DNA from: Firm-13 sp037143795
GTDB lineage: Bacteria > Bacillota > Clostridia > Saccharofermentanales > Saccharofermentanaceae
Direction: 5' to 3'
DNA: 64,000 nucleotides
Assembly (NCBI GenBank): GCA_037143795.1
Contig: JBAWXZ010000018.1
Coordinates: 3,360-67,359 of the forward strand
Shown: one piece after another, positions 8,824-15,691 of the stretch
How the letters are laid out: each line of letters begins with the position of its first letter
Numbering within the stretch: position 1 is the stretch's first letter
The notes under the pieces: generated by a model
The model's input: the letters and a program-made list of their open reading frames with translations, nothing else
What the model was told of the DNA's origin: nothing
Databases searched by the model: none
Translations under genes and position numbers: made by a program

Positions 8824-9819
8824 TCAGCCTGCTTCTTCCACTGCAACAGCGACTGCGACGGTGGCGCCGACCATGGGGTTGTTGCCCATGCCGATGAAGC
8901 CCATCATCTCAACGTGTGCGGGAACAGAAGAGGAGCCTGCGAACTGTGCGTCGGAGTGCATGCGGCCCATGGTATCTGTCATACCGTAGGAAGCAGGGCC
9001 TGCGCCCATGTTGTCAGGGTGAAGCGTACGGCCTGTACCGCCGCCGGAAGCAACAGAGAAGAACTTCTTGCCCTGCTCTATGCATTCCTTTTTGTAGGTA
9101 CCGGCAACCGGGTGCTGGAAACGTGTCGGGTTGGTTGAGTTGCCTGTGATGGATACGTCAACGCCCTCCATGTGCATGATGGCTACGCCTTCACGTACAT
9201 CGTCGCAGCCGTAGCAGCGGACTTTGGCACGGGGGCCGTCAGAATAAGGGACCTCCCTGACGATGGCTACCTTACCGGTGGCATAATCAAACTTGGTCTG
9301 CACATAAGTGAATCCGTTGATACGGGAAATGATGAAGGCAGCATCTTTGCCAAGACCGTTCAGAATGCAGCGCAGGGGTTCTTTTCTAACCTTGTTGGCA
9401 GACTGTGCAATCTGGATAGCACCTTCAGCGGCAGCAAAGGATTCGTGTCCGGCAAGGAACGCAAAGCATTTTGTTTCTTCGCGAAGAAGCATGGCGGCAA
9501 GGTTGCCGTGTCCGATTCCAACTTTACGGTCGTCGGCAACAGAACCGGGAATACAGAAAGCCTGCAGGCCGATACCGATTGCTTCAGCTGCTTCCGCAGC
9601 TTTTTTGGATCCTTTTTTGATGGCGATGGCTGCTCCGACTACATAGGACCAGGCAGCGTCCTCGAACGCAATTGCCTGGGTGTCTTTGCAGATCTTATAT
9701 GGGTCAATTCCCTTGGCGTCGCAGATTGCTTTTGCCTCCTCAATTGAGGAAATGCCATATTCAGCAAGAGCGGCATTAACCTGGGAAATTTTTCTCTCGT
9801 AACTTTCAAAAAGTGCCAT
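8824..9819 (-). CDS. GGGtGRT family protein
   Basis: 331 residues, matching the conserved bacterial family named after its GGGTGRT motif, seen here at 259-265. The remainder is rich in Gly and Ala, with a C-terminal GMGNNPMVGATVAVAVAVEE block and cysteines in CYGCDD. No reaction is known. The family is consistently encoded beside a NifU-like scaffold, as here, which points to an iron-sulfur or metal-related role; that is inference from context. ATG 9819 is preceded by GGAGATAT. It lies 23 bases after the scaffold gene, so the two form one minus-strand operon. Confidence 0.85.
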   Translation of the reverse strand: MALFESYERKISQVNAALAEYGISSIEEAKAICDAKGIDPYKICKDTQAIAFEDAAWSYVVGAAIAIKKGSKKAAEAAEAIGIGLQAFCIPGSVADDRKVGIGHGNLAAMLLREETKCFAFLAGHESFAAAEGAIQIAQSANKVRKEPLRCILNGLGKDAAFIISRINGFTYVQTKFDYATGKVAIVREVPYSDGPRAKVRCYGCDDVREGVAIMHMEGVDVSITGNSTNPTRFQHPVAGTYKKECIEQGKKFFSVASGGGTGRTLHPDNMGAGPASYGMTDTMGRMHSDAQFAGSSSVPAHVEMMGFIGMGNNPMVGATVAVAVAVEEAG

Positions 9820-9842
9820 GATAATATCTCCTTTCCTCGCTC

Positions 9843-10535
9843 TTATTCTTTTCTCGGGTCAACATACTTCGGTGCATCAGCAAAACGCCCGTATGTCCCG
9901 ATATTCTTCTGATAGGCTTCATTGGCATCAACACCCTTTTTGATCTGGTCAAGCATAGGCCCGATCTTAAGGAACTGATATCCGGTAATCTCGTCACCTT
10001 TATCAAGGGCAAGCTTCAGGATGTAACCTTCTGTCAGCTCAAGATAACGCGGGCCCTTTTCGAGTGTGGAGAAAATCGTGCCTACCTGGGAACGAAGGCC
10101 TTTGCCGAGATCTTCTAGTGAGGAACCGATCGGAAGGCCGCCCTCGGAGAAAGCGGACTGTGTGCGGCCATATACGATCTGCAGGAACAGCTCGCGCATT
10201 GCCGTGTTGATCGCATCACAGACGAGGTCTGTGTTGAGTGCTTCAAGAATTGTCTTGCCTGGAAGGATTTCTCCTGCCATTGCAGCAGAGTGTGTCATCC
10301 CGGTGCAGCCGATGGTCTCGACCAGTGCTTCCTGGATGATACCTTCTTTAACGTTCAGTGTAAGTTTGCAGGCGCCCTGCTGAGGTGCGCACCAGCCAAT
10401 GCCATGTGTAAAGCCGGAGATGTCAGTGACATCTTTGGACTGAACCCATTTTCCCTCTTCGGGAATCGGAGCCGATCCGTGATTGGGCCCCTTTGCGATA
10501 CAAGTCATTTGTTCAACTTCATGTGTCTTAAGCAT
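9843..10535 (-). CDS. NifU/IscU-like iron-sulfur cluster scaffold protein
   Basis: 230 residues. Conserved cysteines lie in GWCAPQQGACKL, ETIGCTGMTHS and DLVC, resembling the three-cysteine cluster site of U-type scaffolds, although the protein is longer than IscU (about 130) and lacks the NifU C-terminal domain. This is the version that accompanies GGGtGRT proteins. ATG 10535 is preceded by AAGGGG. There is no cysteine desulfurase gene nearby, so the sulfur donor must be encoded elsewhere. Role as scaffold is family-based; a direct role with the neighbouring GGGtGRT protein is inference. Confidence 0.8.
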   Translation of the reverse strand: MLKTHEVEQMTCIAKGPNHGSAPIPEEGKWVQSKDVTDISGFTHGIGWCAPQQGACKLTLNVKEGIIQEALVETIGCTGMTHSAAMAGEILPGKTILEALNTDLVCDAINTAMRELFLQIVYGRTQSAFSEGGLPIGSSLEDLGKGLRSQVGTIFSTLEKGPRYLELTEGYILKLALDKGDEITGYQFLKIGPMLDQIKKGVDANEAYQKNIGTYGRFADAPKYVDPRKE

Positions 10536-10615
10536 GTATGTATCCCCTTTCAGTAAGTAGTAAATATTGTACCTCTCATATCCGGGAACAATCCCCGGAC
10601 AATCATACCGTGTTA

Positions 10616-10644
10616 ATTATAGCAAAAGGTACGAGATATGCCAT
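10616..10644 (-). promoter_or_regulatory. Promoter of the scaffold-GGGtGRT operon
   Basis: On the minus strand, ATGGCA (10644-10639), 17-base spacer, TATAAT (10621-10616), about 80 bases before the ATG. The -35 matches four of six bases. Confidence 0.45.
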
Positions 10645-10662
10645 ATACGTTTTTCCTAAATC

Positions 10663-10691
10663 TTCATAGAGATTAAAGGTCATGCTATAAT
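10663..10691 (+). promoter_or_regulatory. Promoter of prfA
   Basis: TTCATA (10663-10668), 17-base spacer, TATAAT (10686-10691) preceded by TGC, giving a perfect extended -10. It diverges from the minus-strand operon promoter within the same 214-base gap. Confidence 0.65.
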
Positions 10692-10748
10692 CATTCCGTG
10701 TAGATACCGTACCGGATGAAAGTCATTTGAGAAAAGGAACATAAAAAC

Positions 10749-11843
10749 ATGAATGTCTTTGATGATAGAATGATAGAAATGAACAATCGATATGAGGAGA
10801 TTTTATCTTCCCTGTCGGATCCGGCTGTGATATCAGACCAGCCGCGATACCAGAAACTCAGTCGTGAGCTTTCTGAGATCGAGCCTGTGATTTCCCTTTA
10901 CAATGAACTGGTTAATGCACAAAAAGAAGCCCTGGAAGTACAGGATATTTTCCGTGCGGCAGATGACGAAGAAACCAGGGAAATGGCCAGGGAGGAAACG
11001 AACCTTCTGGAAAAACAGATTTCCGTACTGGAGGAAGCGATCCGGGAGAAGCTTACCCCGCAGGATCCCAATGACAAAAGGTCCGTTATTATGGAAATCA
11101 GAGCCGGAGCCGGAGGAGAAGAGGCAGCTCTTTTCTGCGGTGTTCTTTTCAGGATGTACAGTAATTATGCCCAGTCCCAGGGCTGGCGCACTGAATTCAT
11201 AGACAGTAATGAGACGGAGATCGGCGGGTATAAAGAAATTGTTTTCTCGATTGAAGGCCAGGGTGCATTCAGTCAATTCAAATATGAGAGCGGCGTTCAC
11301 CGCGTGCAGAGAGTTCCCGTGACAGAATCTTCCGGACGAGTACACACTTCCACGGTCACCGTGGCCGTACTTCCTGAGGTTGATCCGGTTGAACTCGACA
11401 TTAATCCGAACGATTTGCGGATAGACAGATTCCGCGCTTCGGGAGCCGGCGGGCAGCATGTCAACCGTACGGAATCCGCGATCCGGATTACACATATTCC
11501 GACAGGAATTATCGCCCAGTGCCAGGATGAACGCAGCCAGCACAAGAATAAAGACAAGGCTATGGCTGTTTTGACGAGCCGTCTTATGGAGCGGGAGAAC
11601 AGCATTCATGACGGGGCAATTGCCCAGGAACGTAAATCACAGGTGGGTACCGGAGACAGAAGCGAGCGCATCCGTACCTACAATTACCATCAGGGCCGGG
11701 TTACCGATCACCGGATCGGTCTGACCCTGTACAGGCTTGAGGAAATATTGAACGGTGATATCAGTGAAATAATCCGTGCCCTTATCATTGCGGACAAAAA
11801 GCATACGCTTGGTGCCGCTCCAGGGCAGGAGGGTGAAGAATGA
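10749..11843 (+). CDS. prfA: Peptide chain release factor 1
   Basis: RF1 reads UAA and UAG in the ribosomal A site and triggers peptide release. 364 residues, normal for the family. The stop-codon recognition loop reads PVTESSGRVHTST, with the PxT tripeptide of RF1 (RF2 has SPF), and the catalytic GGQ is at 234-236 in SGAGGQHVNRTES. The Gln is the target of PrmC encoded upstream. It has its own promoter and overlaps the next gene by four bases. Confidence 0.97.
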   Translation: MNVFDDRMIEMNNRYEEILSSLSDPAVISDQPRYQKLSRELSEIEPVISLYNELVNAQKEALEVQDIFRAADDEETREMAREETNLLEKQISVLEEAIREKLTPQDPNDKRSVIMEIRAGAGGEEAALFCGVLFRMYSNYAQSQGWRTEFIDSNETEIGGYKEIVFSIEGQGAFSQFKYESGVHRVQRVPVTESSGRVHTSTVTVAVLPEVDPVELDINPNDLRIDRFRASGAGGQHVNRTESAIRITHIPTGIIAQCQDERSQHKNKDKAMAVLTSRLMERENSIHDGAIAQERKSQVGTGDRSERIRTYNYHQGRVTDHRIGLTLYRLEEILNGDISEIIRALIIADKKHTLGAAPGQEGEE

Positions 11844-13540
11844 ATGAACTGCCTTTATGCCCTGTAGTTCCGGAAGGTAAAACTATAATCATACACCCCG
11901 AAACGGACGAGGACCTGGCTTTCCCCGCATCGCTCCTTGCCTGCGGTGAGCTGGTCGCTTTCCCGACCGAAACAGTATACGGACTGGGGGCATCCGCAAC
12001 GGATGTGAATGCTGTTGCCAAAATTTTCACGGCAAAAGGCCGTCCTGCCGATAATCCCCTCATTGTACACGTCGCCCGGAAAGCCGATATCCAGGAACTT
12101 GTCCTGGAGGTGACTCCGTTGGCAGAATGCCTTATGGATGCCTTCATGCCGGGTCCGGTTACACTTGTCATGAAAAAGAGCGATAGGATTCCCGATCTGG
12201 TCAGCGCGGGACTTAAGACGGTCGGCATCCGGATGCCGTCCCACCCGATCGCACAGAAGCTTATCCTTCTGTCAGGTGTCGCAGTCGCAGCGCCTTCCGC
12301 CAACGTATCCGGCAGTCCTTCACCTACGCGTGCCGAACATGTAGAAAAAGATCTCGCAGGAAAAATTCCCTGTATTGTCGACGGCGGCCCATGTGAAGTT
12401 GGCCTGGAATCTACTGTTGTCGATGTAACCGGACCATGGCCGGTAATACTACGGCCGGGAGCGGTAACCATTGAGATGATTGTCGATGCGTGCCGCAAGG
12501 CCGGCATCCCTGTACCCGGTGACACTGTCGAAACCCGCGATCATGCAACAGAGGAAGAGACACCTCGTGCCCCTGGAATGAAATACCGGCATTATGCGCC
12601 CCGCGCAATCGTTTCCGTTGTAATGCCGAGCGAAAACAAACGTGCAGATGCCTTTCTTGAAAAGGCACTGATTTCCCTATCGGCGGATGACAGGGAAACA
12701 ATCGGGGTTTTCTGTGGGAACGGGGAAAGTGACTTTCTGAAGGACAAACTTCCGGCAAGGTATCTTGCCCGCGTATTTTTCTATATATTCGGGGAGAATG
12801 CGGACATCGAAGGCGCTGCCAGGGGGCTTTTTGATGGTATACGATCGCTCGACAATGCAGGTGTCGCCCTGATCCTTGCAGCGGGATTTATCGGAAACGG
12901 TCTTGAGACGGCTTACATGAACCGTCTTGAGAAGGCCGCAGGTGAAAAGAAAGAACTGGATCCGCTTGATAATACTGCTGCGCTGATACCTCACGGCATT
13001 CTTTTTGTATGCACTGGAAATACATGCAGAAGCCCGATGGCAGAGGCGATATTCAATGTACTGGCATCCCGGAGAGGTCCTTTTTCGATAATCGGAAGCC
13101 CGAAGACAAAAGCACTTGTCCATGGTTCTTCTGCGGGGATTTTTGCGGATAACGGAAGTCCTGCAGCCGAACATGCGGTCGAGGCGGTGCGGTCGCTTTT
13201 CGGGGCCGACTTGTCAGGGCATAAGTCAAGAAAGACAACAGAGGAAATTATTGCGGCAAGTGATATGGTTTTTGCTGTAACCAGCGAACATGCAGCAATA
13301 CTGCGGAAGCTTTTTGCGTCTCATTCCAGGAAAATATACTCATTTTCCGAATATTTTGCAAAAAAATCAATTTCCATGCCGGATAACGGAACCGATGCAC
13401 GGATGCCCGATGTCCCGGACCCTTTTGGCCAGCATTCTGAAGTATATGTTAAAACAGCACGGTTTCTTTATGATGCGGTTGAGGCGATGTGGAAATCAAT
13501 ATTGGCTGATCTGGGAATGGAAGAAATCGATTCAATATGA
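11840..13540 (+). CDS. Fusion of Sua5/TsaC threonylcarbamoyl-AMP synthase with a YwlE-type protein-arginine phosphatase
   Basis: 566 residues in two enzymes. Residues about 18-365 form a Sua5 protein: the YrdC core (FPTETVYGLG, KGRPADNPL, PSANVSGSPSPT) makes L-threonylcarbamoyl-AMP for tRNA t6A37, and the C-terminal Sua5 domain follows APGMKYRHYAP. Residues about 385-560 form a low-molecular-weight tyrosine-phosphatase fold with CTGNTCRS (Cys391, Arg397) and general acid Asp527 in DPF. The Thr in CTGNTCR is the residue that gives YwlE its specificity for phosphoarginine. In Bacillus the two are separate neighbours (ywlC, ywlE) just downstream of prfA, so this is a direct fusion of adjacent genes. 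AGGAGGGTGA precedes ATG 11840. Confidence 0.9.
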   Translation: MNELPLCPVVPEGKTIIIHPETDEDLAFPASLLACGELVAFPTETVYGLGASATDVNAVAKIFTAKGRPADNPLIVHVARKADIQELVLEVTPLAECLMDAFMPGPVTLVMKKSDRIPDLVSAGLKTVGIRMPSHPIAQKLILLSGVAVAAPSANVSGSPSPTRAEHVEKDLAGKIPCIVDGGPCEVGLESTVVDVTGPWPVILRPGAVTIEMIVDACRKAGIPVPGDTVETRDHATEEETPRAPGMKYRHYAPRAIVSVVMPSENKRADAFLEKALISLSADDRETIGVFCGNGESDFLKDKLPARYLARVFFYIFGENADIEGAARGLFDGIRSLDNAGVALILAAGFIGNGLETAYMNRLEKAAGEKKELDPLDNTAALIPHGILFVCTGNTCRSPMAEAIFNVLASRRGPFSIIGSPKTKALVHGSSAGIFADNGSPAAEHAVEAVRSLFGADLSGHKSRKTTEEIIAASDMVFAVTSEHAAILRKLFASHSRKIYSFSEYFAKKSISMPDNGTDARMPDVPDPFGQHSEVYVKTARFLYDAVEAMWKSILADLGMEEIDSI

Positions 13541-13638
13541 TGCAGCGGACAAAAGGGAAATATTTGCGTTTTTCGATGAATTGAGGGAATATTTATAATT
13601 TCGTATATATCATGTAGCAATTTACCCGGGGCCATATT

Positions 13639-13728
13639 ATGATTGTCATATCAGGTCCGCAGGATCTAAATAAAGAACATGAAGCACTGCAGGACAGGAT
13701 AACAGGTCATTCGGCAATATACCTGTGA
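13639..13728 (+). CDS. Doubtful 29-residue open frame
   Basis: ATG 13639 to TGA 13726-13728 would encode a 29-residue peptide beginning MIVISGPQD and ending in IYL. The composition is protein-like, but there is only a poor GGGG ribosome site and the end of the frame lies in a hairpin. It could equally be a gene remnant or chance. Confidence 0.15.
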   Translation: MIVISGPQDLNKEHEALQDRITGHSAIYL

Positions 13729-13779
13729 AGAAGATCCACGCATGAATACATGAATATTTATGCGGCAACGGACGCATAC

Positions 13780-13808
13780 TTGACGAGTCTGCTATCCTAT
13801 GCTATCCT
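13780..13808 (+). promoter_or_regulatory. Promoter of rpsF-ssb-rpsR
   Basis: TTGACG (13780-13785), 17-base spacer, TATCCT (13803-13808); start expected near 13815, giving a leader of about 87 bases. Confidence 0.55.
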
Positions 13809-13814
13809 TTTTCG

Positions 13815-13901
13815 TGCTGCAAAGGATGCGGCGAGTTAGATAATAATCCTCGCTCTCGAATCGATCGAGAGCCGTTCAGTCCAGGAGGAGGTGAATTTTA
13901 G
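13815..13901 (+). promoter_or_regulatory. Structured rpsF leader, candidate S6:S18 autoregulatory site
   Basis: The leader contains a perfect stem GCTCTCG/CGAGAGC (13852-13872), with CCG immediately 3' of it, and an alternative pairing GCGAG (13831-13835) with CTCGC (13849-13853) that would compete with it. S6:S18-binding leaders of rpsF operons are known to hold a CCG trinucleotide beside a stem; assignment here is by eye, without a covariance model. Confidence 0.4.
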
Positions 13902-14189
13902 ATGGCAAACAAGTATGAATTAGTCGTTGTTTTAAGCCCGGCGCTCGGTGAGGAAGGTTATGCTTCCGTAATCGCGCTGATCAAGGCTAAGATCGAATCC
14001 GCTGCTACAATTGAAGCAATGGAGACGATTGGTGTCCGACGTATGGCTTATGAGATCAAAGATCAGAAGGATGGTTATTACCTTCAGTTCAACTTCACAT
14101 CAGAAGCCAATTTCCCTAAAGAAATTGAGCGTATTCTGAAGATTACCGAAGGCGTATTGCGATATCTCGTTATCCGTGTTGATGCGTAA
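13902..14189 (+). CDS. rpsF: 30S ribosomal protein S6
   Basis: 95 residues, the normal length for bS6. It begins with the S6 N-terminal strand MANKYELVVVLSP and contains VRRMAYEIKDQKDGYYLQFNF, the core of the fold. AGGAGGAGG lies just upstream of ATG 13902. First gene of the classic rpsF-ssb-rpsR operon; S6 binds S18 from the same operon in the small subunit. Confidence 0.97.
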   Translation: MANKYELVVVLSPALGEEGYASVIALIKAKIESAATIEAMETIGVRRMAYEIKDQKDGYYLQFNFTSEANFPKEIERILKITEGVLRYLVIRVDA

Positions 14190-14210
14190 TCACGAAAAGG
14201 AAGTGTATGT

Positions 14211-14663
14211 ATGAACAAAGTCATTCTTGTCGGAAGATTGGTCAAGGACCCCGAAGTTAAGACAACACAGAGCCAGATTGCATTTTGTGGTTTTACAATT
14301 GCCGTTGACCGGAAATTTAAGACTGCAAGCGGCGAACGTCAGGCAGATTTCATTTCCTGCGTAGCATGGCGCCAACAGGCTGAATTCCTCGGGAAGTATT
14401 TCCAGAAGGGTTCACGCGTTGCTGTCGTTGGAAATCTCCAGTCCAGAACCTATGACGATGCGAACGGAAAGAAAGTCTATGTTACTGAGGTTGTAGTGGA
14501 TGAGATTGAGTTTGTAGATTCCAAGCGTGAAGGGGCTCAGACCTCCGGGTCCGAAGGATCCCGTCCCGTTTCAGTTTCTTCCAATCCCCCGCCGGCGCCT
14601 TCTGTTGACAACGGATTCTATCCGGCCATGGATGATGATACAACATTACCGTTTGACCTATGA
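14211..14663 (+). CDS. ssb: Single-stranded DNA-binding protein
   Basis: 150 residues. The N-terminal OB fold opens with MNKVILVGRLVKDPEVK and includes FISCVAWRQQAEFLGKYFQKG; a short Pro/Ser-rich linker leads to the acidic tip DDDTTLPFDL, the docking peptide for replication and repair proteins. The linker is short compared with many Firmicute SSBs. It sits between rpsF and rpsR as in most Firmicutes. Confidence 0.97.
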   Translation: MNKVILVGRLVKDPEVKTTQSQIAFCGFTIAVDRKFKTASGERQADFISCVAWRQQAEFLGKYFQKGSRVAVVGNLQSRTYDDANGKKVYVTEVVVDEIEFVDSKREGAQTSGSEGSRPVSVSSNPPPAPSVDNGFYPAMDDDTTLPFDL

Positions 14664-14734
14664 TTTTTATCGCACACATGTGCGCCGGAGTCCTGTAAGT
14701 CAGGCACGGATTATTTTGAAAGGAGAATACACGA

Positions 14735-15040
14735 ATGGCTGAAAATAGAGGTCCAAGAGCTGGTGGCGGCGGCGGTGGTCGTGATTTCGGCGGTGATCGC
14801 GAAGGCGGTCGCGGTGGAATGAGACCGAGACGTACACGCCGTAAGGTATGTGCATTTTGCGCAGACAAAGTGGAATTTATCGAATATAAGGATGTTTCCA
14901 AGCTTCGTAAATTTACATCTGACCGCGGTAAAATTTTGCCGAAACGTATGACAGGCAACTGCGCTAAGCACCAGAGAGAGCTCACCATTGCAATTAAGCG
15001 TGCAAGACACATTGCACTTCTTCCTTTTGCAACGGACTAA
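14735..15040 (+). CDS. rpsR: 30S ribosomal protein S18
   Basis: 101 residues against the usual 70-80; the excess is a Gly/Arg/Asp-rich N-terminal tail (about residues 4-35). The core contains KVCAFCADK and, later, NCAKHQREL, a CxxC plus CxxH set suggesting a zinc-binding form. AAAGGAGA lies nine bases before ATG 14735. Last gene of the rpsF operon, closed by the terminator at 15120-15158. Confidence 0.95.
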   Translation: MAENRGPRAGGGGGGRDFGGDREGGRGGMRPRRTRRKVCAFCADKVEFIEYKDVSKLRKFTSDRGKILPKRMTGNCAKHQRELTIAIKRARHIALLPFATD

Positions 15041-15086
15041 GTCGTAAAGATTTATCCGCACGGCTTAAATCTCGAATGCGCGTTTA

Positions 15087-15115
15087 TTGCGCTTCCCGTA
15101 TGTAGCGTTTATAAT
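15087..15115 (+). promoter_or_regulatory. Promoter of the rplI-dnaB-tilS-hpt-ftsH operon
   Basis: TTGCGC (15087-15092), 17-base spacer, TATAAT (15110-15115). It lies upstream of the rpsR terminator, so its predicted start (about 15122) falls inside the 5' arm of that hairpin. Confidence 0.6.
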
Positions 15116-15119
15116 TATT

Positions 15120-15158
15120 GGGCATCCTTTGCTATTGCTTGGGATGCCTGATTTTTTT
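15120..15158 (+). terminator. Intrinsic terminator after rpsR, at the start of the rplI transcript
   Basis: GGGCATCC (15120-15127) pairs with GGATGCCT (one G-U), loop of about 14, then seven T. It ends read-through from rpsR and may attenuate the promoter just in front of it. Confidence 0.75.
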
Positions 15159-15189
15159 CTATTCACCCCAATCGAAAAAGGAGGAACGC

Positions 15190-15240
15190 GTGCAGTTTTT
15201 CTGTGCGATAAACAAATATGAAAGTAATACTGCTCACTGA
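15190..15240 (+). CDS. Possible 16-codon leader frame overlapping rplI
   Basis: GTG 15190 stands five bases after the excellent site AAAAAGGAGG (15175-15184) and the frame runs to TGA at 15238-15240, 22 bases inside rplI in another frame. The rplI ATG itself is 33 bases from that site with nothing better in between. Either this short peptide is translated and coupled to rplI, or the hairpin at 15189-15207 brings the site near the ATG. Confidence 0.3.
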   Translation: MQFFCAINKYESNTAH

Positions 15241-15664
15241 AGTAAAAGGTCTTGGTAAAGCGGATGATGTTGTTGAGGTTAATGACGGATATGCAAGAAA
15301 TCTGCTTTTCAAGAAGAATCTTGCACTGGAAGCCACTCCGGTAAACCTGAACGCAATTAAGCTTAAAAAGGGCTCATTGGCCGAAAAGGCCAGAAGGGAA
15401 CTTCTGGAAGCCAAAGAGAACGGCAGAAAGCTTTCCGATCAGAGAATTACCCTGAATATGAAATCGGGAGAAGGCGGACGGCTCTATGGCGCCGTTACCG
15501 CTATGGACATTGCTGCAATCCTCGAAAAGCAGGGTTATAAAATTGATAAGAAGCATATACTTATCAAAACTCCCATCAAGGCCGTCGGTTCGTTTGAAGT
15601 AACACTGAAACTCCACGCGGATGTATCTGTTAATATTACAGTTGATGTAAAATCTATTTCTTAA
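15218..15664 (+). CDS. rplI: 50S ribosomal protein L9
   Basis: 148 residues, normal for bL9. The N-terminal signature MKVILLTEVKGLGKADDVVEV and GYARNLLFKKNLA are present, followed by the long connecting helix and the C-terminal domain. The start is fixed by homology (the conserved MKVILL), although the ribosome site is unusually far away. It heads the replication-linked operon with dnaB, as in many Firmicutes; the gdpP-type phosphodiesterase gene often found before rplI is absent. Confidence 0.96.
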   Translation: MKVILLTEVKGLGKADDVVEVNDGYARNLLFKKNLALEATPVNLNAIKLKKGSLAEKARRELLEAKENGRKLSDQRITLNMKSGEGGRLYGAVTAMDIAAILEKQGYKIDKKHILIKTPIKAVGSFEVTLKLHADVSVNITVDVKSIS

Positions 15665-15691
15665 CTTGGCGTTTTAGTTTCGGAGGAAAAG

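Larger units (their letters stand above)
13541..13901 (+). other. Intergenic region before rpsF
   Basis: 361 bases. The first 240 hold no feature I recognise apart from a weak hairpin (ACAGGT 13702-13707 with ACCTGT 13721-13726) and a doubtful 29-codon frame (13639-13728). The last 120 bases hold the rpsF promoter and a structured leader, listed separately. No terminator for the Sua5 fusion gene is obvious. Confidence 0.5.

Noticed and set aside
9172..9747. 191-codon plus-strand frame opposite the GGGtGRT gene
   Set aside because: Antisense shadow of a conserved gene; no ribosome site or family match.
13290..13598. 102-codon frame overlapping the end of the Sua5-phosphatase fusion
   Set aside because: Other-frame shadow; only its last 20 codons extend past the real gene and no start with a ribosome site is available.
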